Assembly (NCBI GenBank): GCA_000697055.1
Contig: JNDT01001970.1
Location: 95,556 to 159,555 of the forward strand
DNA length: 64,000 nt
Reading direction: 5' to 3'
Source: Saksenaea vasiformis B4078
Taxonomy: Eukaryota > Mucoromycota > Mucoromycetes > Mucorales > Saksenaeaceae
Part shown: positions 60,000 to 64,000 of the stretch, piece by piece
How the letters are laid out: each line of letters starts with the position of its first letter
How positions within the stretch are numbered: position 1 is the stretch's first letter
The notes under the pieces: model-generated
What the model saw: only the letters and a program-made list of their open reading frames with translations
The model's database searches: none
What the model was told of the DNA's origin: nothing
Made by a program: the position numbers and the translations under genes

Positions 60000-60335
60000 T
60001 CACAATAGCACAAAGAACCATTCACGATAAGTACACATTCGATGATACTCTGTTATCTCATTTACCATTGGTCTAATCCCGACGCGTGGGTAAGCGACCG
60101 CGGCGCATCCTATCTCGGGTGGCACACGGTATGATTACAAATATTTTTGAAAAAAACAGCTAAGAAGCTGGTAAAAAATGAAGCCACCAGGAGCTATAAA
60201 TGAAAAAAAAAAGGTTGTTACTATGAAATTGCTCAGTCAATACAAGATAAACACTTACAGTCACCGTATCCCCATTCACGGCATACCCACTCCGTTAGGA
60301 GGGGCTGGTGCTCTCCTGGGGCGAAAGAACAAAGA
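60000..60335. other. Intergenic region
   Basis: It contains the open frame at 60178-60381, which is Lys-rich with no motif and is not supported as a gene. Confidence 0.35.
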
Positions 60336-60339
60336 AGAA

Positions 60340-60690
60340 GGAAAGTCTGTGCAGAAGGAGGTTAGTTATGACGATGATTGAACGAGCAGTGGTACTTACA
60401 AAAGAGGGGAAAAAATGGGGCAATAGCAAAGAGGGGAAGCAGAGCAGAAGACAGACTTAAGAAGCCTATGCAGGATGAAATTAGCATGTGATGACCATTG
60501 AAAGAGCTGCTGCACTTACAAAACGAAGTAGAATAAGAAAAAGAAAAAGCAGAGTAGGAGGGTTATGGGAGCGAAAGCACACCTCAACCAACTCGAACTA
60601 TCAATCACAGTTAGTTGATATGGATGGATTACTGCAGCAGTACATACGAAAGAAATAACGCAAAAATAAGATAAGCAAAAGGTAAAGAAG
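60340..60690 (+). repeat. Degenerate tandem repeat, ~105-135 bp unit, three copies
   Basis: Three units share the order 'agttagt(t)atg..gatga(t/c)(c)attga(a)', 'gagc(a)g(c)tg(g/c)tacttacaaaa' and a purine-rich end 'aaaagcagagcag/agtagg'. They start near 60358, 60470 and 60605. Purine-rich and non-coding in appearance; drift is substantial. Confidence 0.45.
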
Positions 60691-61117
60691 AGAAAAGGAC
60701 AAGATTTGCTGGACTGCTTATAAAGGAACCGTCTGAAACATGTTTCCCAGCCTCATTGAATCCTTCACATTCTGTCTATCAAGACAATGGCGTTCACACA
60801 TAGAATTGAAGTGTATCCTTAAATACACGCAATATTAGGGACTATCACAACTGAGTAAACATGGTATGAAGTATGCGCAGATATGGAATTTTTTTAACGC
60901 AATTCTTCCAATCAGACACGCATTTCCATAAGCATTGAGAGCGCCTAACACAAGTTGAGTCCGCGCAAATCCGCTCTTCTAAAACACATCAAAAAGATAT
61001 GAGAAAGCGTCAATGTGGCGGATAAATCCAGTAATTTCTTTTCATAAACAAATGGTTATTAACAATAGCGATGTAGTACACTGATAAATGTGCTATGTAC
61101 ATAAGGGATACATCATG
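60691..61117. other. Intergenic region downstream of the PhoD-like gene
   Basis: Probably the 3' flank of the phosphatase gene. No feature was recognised. Confidence 0.35.
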
Positions 61118-63314
61118 TTAACCGCCATAGCGAATATCATCCTCTTTGTGAATGTAGACACCCGCTTCGCCAAATACCAGTTTCGGCACTTCAATCTGAT
61201 ATCCCATGGTGCCTTTCTTTCCAGCATACTTTTCTACTTGGATCCAGAAATGAACCTTTCCTGTTTGCTGATCATAATAGCCTGCACAATAATTTCGCAT
61301 ACCCAGCAGCCTTTTGTTTTGTCGCTATCATTGATCCTGGTTAGTGAAAAAGAAAAAAGGAAGAACAATCCCCAATCTTGTTTTTACCGGTTTCCATTCA
61401 GGGCAGAATCTGAACAACTCAAACATATCTTCAACCGTGACAGCATCGAACGCGATTGGGGACGAAGTCTTGCCTAAAATCTTCAACAAAGCCTGTGGTG
61501 GAGGTCTAGGGCAAAAGTTACACCGATTATCGCGTTATCCGAACTTTTTAACTTACACATTAATGATTGCACTCGAAACAATTTGCACCATGAATCGTGG
61601 ATCACCTTCTTCCTTATCGACCATATCTTTTGAATACAGCCTACCGGCAGCACAACAGTGTACCTTGGAAGGATTGGGTCACTTTTCTCTCTTTTAACCA
61701 TTCCGGTTGCCTTACATCACCACTCAGAAAAGAGATACGAATCGACCGATCACGAGCATACTGCTGTAAGCGTTGGATAAATGTGCGACGTTCTCCTTCG
61801 TGATTCTTCGCTGTCCAATCTATACAGGAGAGGCGATCAATTACCAGTGAACTGCAAAGTATATGATACATACGATCGTTCATATCATCTAGCAATTCGG
61901 GGTCACCATTCCACCTGTTGAGCTGGTGGCCGATAGTATCACCAAGCACGCCGGTCTTTCCAACAAGCGTGGCAAGGTTAAAGCTTGCAGCACTTTCGGC
62001 GGCTGTTTCAAACAGCGTTAATCTTGGATAAATAATGGGGACACCGAGTAAGACGAAAACGTGTTTGACCGACTGTGGTATTCGATACAGAGCTTCGAAA
62101 ACCTTGTTATACGATTGAGGACGGCACACATCATATTTTGTTCGCTCGCCACGTGCATCCAAGGCTAACAGCCCGATATCTGGCCCTAGCGTGGTGACGA
62201 TGTGCTGGCACGTTGGAAGGACACCTTGGATCATACCGTGGCTTGCAGCTAATCGTATAGTCGTATGGTGCTGAAATAGAAAGTAGAAGCGGCATGCGTT
62301 GGCAAAAAGCACTGCAGAAGAAAACATATGTTGCAGCGGAATACTGTGAAAAGATGCAATATCAAACCTTGTATGCAATCGGATCGCTGCAGGTTGGCTG
62401 GATATGTTCCATAACCATCAATGATATCCTTTTCCACCGTTAGAATATCCCAATACGTCTTGATTAGACTCACATGATCGTCCCACATGTTAACGGATGG
62501 AATGGAAGCGTAGGCTTTCGCAACAACCGGATTTCCCTTGAAACTAGAACGTTTAAGGATGGATTGCCATGTCTATCGCGCTCATCATTACTTACCTAAA
62601 GTTGTTGATGTAGTTCCAGAAATAGAAGTACTCAAAGCCATCACGCATTGGTTGAGATAGTTGCATTGCAATACGTTTCTTTGGATTTTTCTCCCGACAC
62701 CAAGGCTGCATGAACTCCTCATATATCAGCTTATCCTGATACAGCTGATCACCTCCGCCAAGCATAACGTGAAAAGGCATTACTTCGTGGCGATCTAATA
62801 CGTCATCCCATAAAGGTGCTGCGTTGCCCCCGAATCGATCTTTGATTTCTTGCGCAATATCCGAAAAACCGCTACAAGAATAAAACATAAATCGCATTGA
62901 TTCGTCTAGGGAAGCCAAATGGAAAGTGAAGGGCCCGTATGATCCAATCCAGTAGGTCACGGTCTGCGGTTTATTCAGTAGCGGCAGTTGTAATTCAAAA
63001 CGCCAAAAGAAATATTTGTCTCTAAACGCGTCGAGCAGTTCACCTTGTGTTTCGATGGTACGTATTTCGTCATTGTAGGACTGTAGCCGCAGTCCGATAG
63101 AGGGTACAGGTTGCCTCTCGCTAGATACTATAAGGCAGGAACCGCGCCATTGCTTTTTGTCGTAGTCGATACCGATGTAACGTAGAAGTGGACCACACAA
63201 GACGTTGTCATTGCTTTTCACACTTGGCGGATGCATACATGGCGATGAGGGATTAAGTTGCATCTCGCTAAATTTAACAGTAGGTACATGGTCTTCTTGT
63301 TGATGAGGAAGCAT
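61118..63314 (-). CDS. PhoD-like phosphatase domain protein (fungal PhoD_2 type)
   Basis: Predicted metallophosphatase of the fungal PhoD-like family; the biological substrate is not established. Seven exons (63314-62596, 62543-62474, 62428-62368, 62311-61716, 61663-61557, 61505-61388, 61324-61118) give 625 residues. An N-terminal beta-domain (LLRYIGIDYDKKQWRGSCLI; FWRFELQLPLL) precedes the catalytic core. Metal-binding motifs: HVMLGGGDQLYQDKLIYEEF; NFSFKGNPVVAKAYASIPSV then NMWDDHDIIDGYGTYP (joined over an intron); LLALDARGERTKYD; and FLSGDVHCCAAGRLYS, again formed across an intron. The following exon SSAIINVPPPQALLKILG and the C-terminal beta strands (LLGMRNYCAGYYDQQTGKVH) complete the fold. 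The stop TAA is at 61120-61118. All His/Asp ligands expected for the family are present, so it is probably active. Strong joins at each intron support the exon set. Confidence 0.87.
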
Positions 63315-64000
63315 GAAGTTGTAATATAAGTGCTGAGAATAGATGCATAGAATCCAGTTTGGTGCATAAATCCAAGTGTTTCACTTTTTTTTCTGATTCT
63401 CTTTACCTATTGGAGGGAACGGTCTGAATGATCTTCCCCGCCCGCTCGGACCACCTGTGCATAGAGATTTATATATTTTCATGTCGGGCTTTCCTTCGGA
63501 CAGCCATTCGGACAGCCATTCATAGTCCTCTTGGACAGCCAATTAGGGGACATAGCTAAGCTGTAGGATGCATCATCGCTTTGTACTCCGAATGAGTTTC
63601 CTAGCATACACGCGACGAATTAAATGTACACACCATTTGGTCGATCAGTGATAATGGAATTCTTTGGCAGATACTCTTACCGTATTATGTTACTACTGTA
63701 TGGCCAGTCCCAACAACTTTTTTAGGGACAATAAATGATGGAATTCTTTCTTGTCTTCTTTCTTCTCCCCCAAATGTTTCTCCAGAGGTAAGTGTCATTT
63801 TTGTAAGAACCGTACAAGTAATGTATTGTTTATCATCAACACGTGCAGAAGTACAACGAAGAGTGGATGCTTTATTGTTACCGTGAATATCCGGTTTTAC
63901 AAAGATAAGCATTTATCCCATGCAGAATCTTCTGATAACATATTTCATAGTCATATAACACTTGTGCACAAACAGGGCTATGAAAAGATCATACAAAGGC
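63315..64000. other. Terminal intergenic stretch
   Basis: Should include the promoter of the PhoD-like gene. A short direct repeat 'cggacagccattc' occurs twice in tandem at about 63496-63521, with a diverged third copy near 63533. No further gene was recognised before the window end. Confidence 0.4.

Noticed and set aside
63496..63545. Short direct repeats that could suggest a CRISPR-like array
   Set aside because: Only two tandem 13-bp copies plus a diverged third, without regular spacers, in a eukaryotic-style sequence.

Overview
The window looks like a fungal chromosome segment. Genes are compact and carry many short GT-AG introns, mostly about 45-70 nt. They encode a C-5 sterol desaturase (ergosterol pathway), a bZIP regulator, a COQ5 methylase, a fungal PhoD-like phosphatase and a Vfa1-type protein. 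AT-rich intergenic DNA with old transposon debris and the general protein style suggest an early-diverging fungus, probably Mucoromycota/Mucorales. That lineage call is inference. All intron borders were worked out by eye from reading frame, splice consensus and family conservation.

Layout. 1-7.5 kb: a partial NAE1/ULA1 gene (minus) diverges from an SCY1-like pseudokinase gene (plus), followed by SAC3 (minus). 7.5-12.5 kb: decayed DNA, with a Tc1/mariner-type transposase relic interrupted by a dispersed repeat, then a Tigger/pogo-type transposase relic. 13.2-15.1 kb: a bZIP gene. 15.4-16.9 kb: a probable LINE tail, a 132-bp MITE and a decayed repeat ORF. 17.1-21.5 kb: VFA1, a GH36 alpha-galactosidase and COQ5. 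21.6-23.1 kb: an element with ~80-bp terminal inverted repeats. 24.5-29.2 kb: a MOSC protein, glutamate decarboxylase and ERG3, the last two divergent. 29.2-32.6 kb: gene-poor. 32.6-43 kb: MMS19, then an unrecognised secreted-protein gene. The distal part of MMS19 plus this gene is tandemly duplicated: the MMS19 half of the copy is a pseudogene carrying a short pogo-type element, while the secreted-protein half is intact and almost identical to its sibling. 43.4-51 kb: an intact cytochrome P450 gene (minus) and a decayed P450 paralogue (plus) in opposite orientation. 51.8-59.4 kb: a tetraspanin and a large secreted subtilisin. 59.9-63.3 kb: a third MITE copy, degenerate tandem repeats and a PhoD-like phosphatase.

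The host genes are mostly unlinked housekeeping functions: neddylation, COPI/tRNA trafficking, mRNA export, ubiquinone and ergosterol synthesis, Fe-S cluster delivery, ESCRT. There is no operon-like system. The most notable signals are the MMS19/secreted-gene duplication with apparent gene conversion, three equal-length copies of a new-looking MITE family with TA target sites, nested transposon insertions and the P450 inverted pair. No tRNA, rRNA or CRISPR array was recognised.
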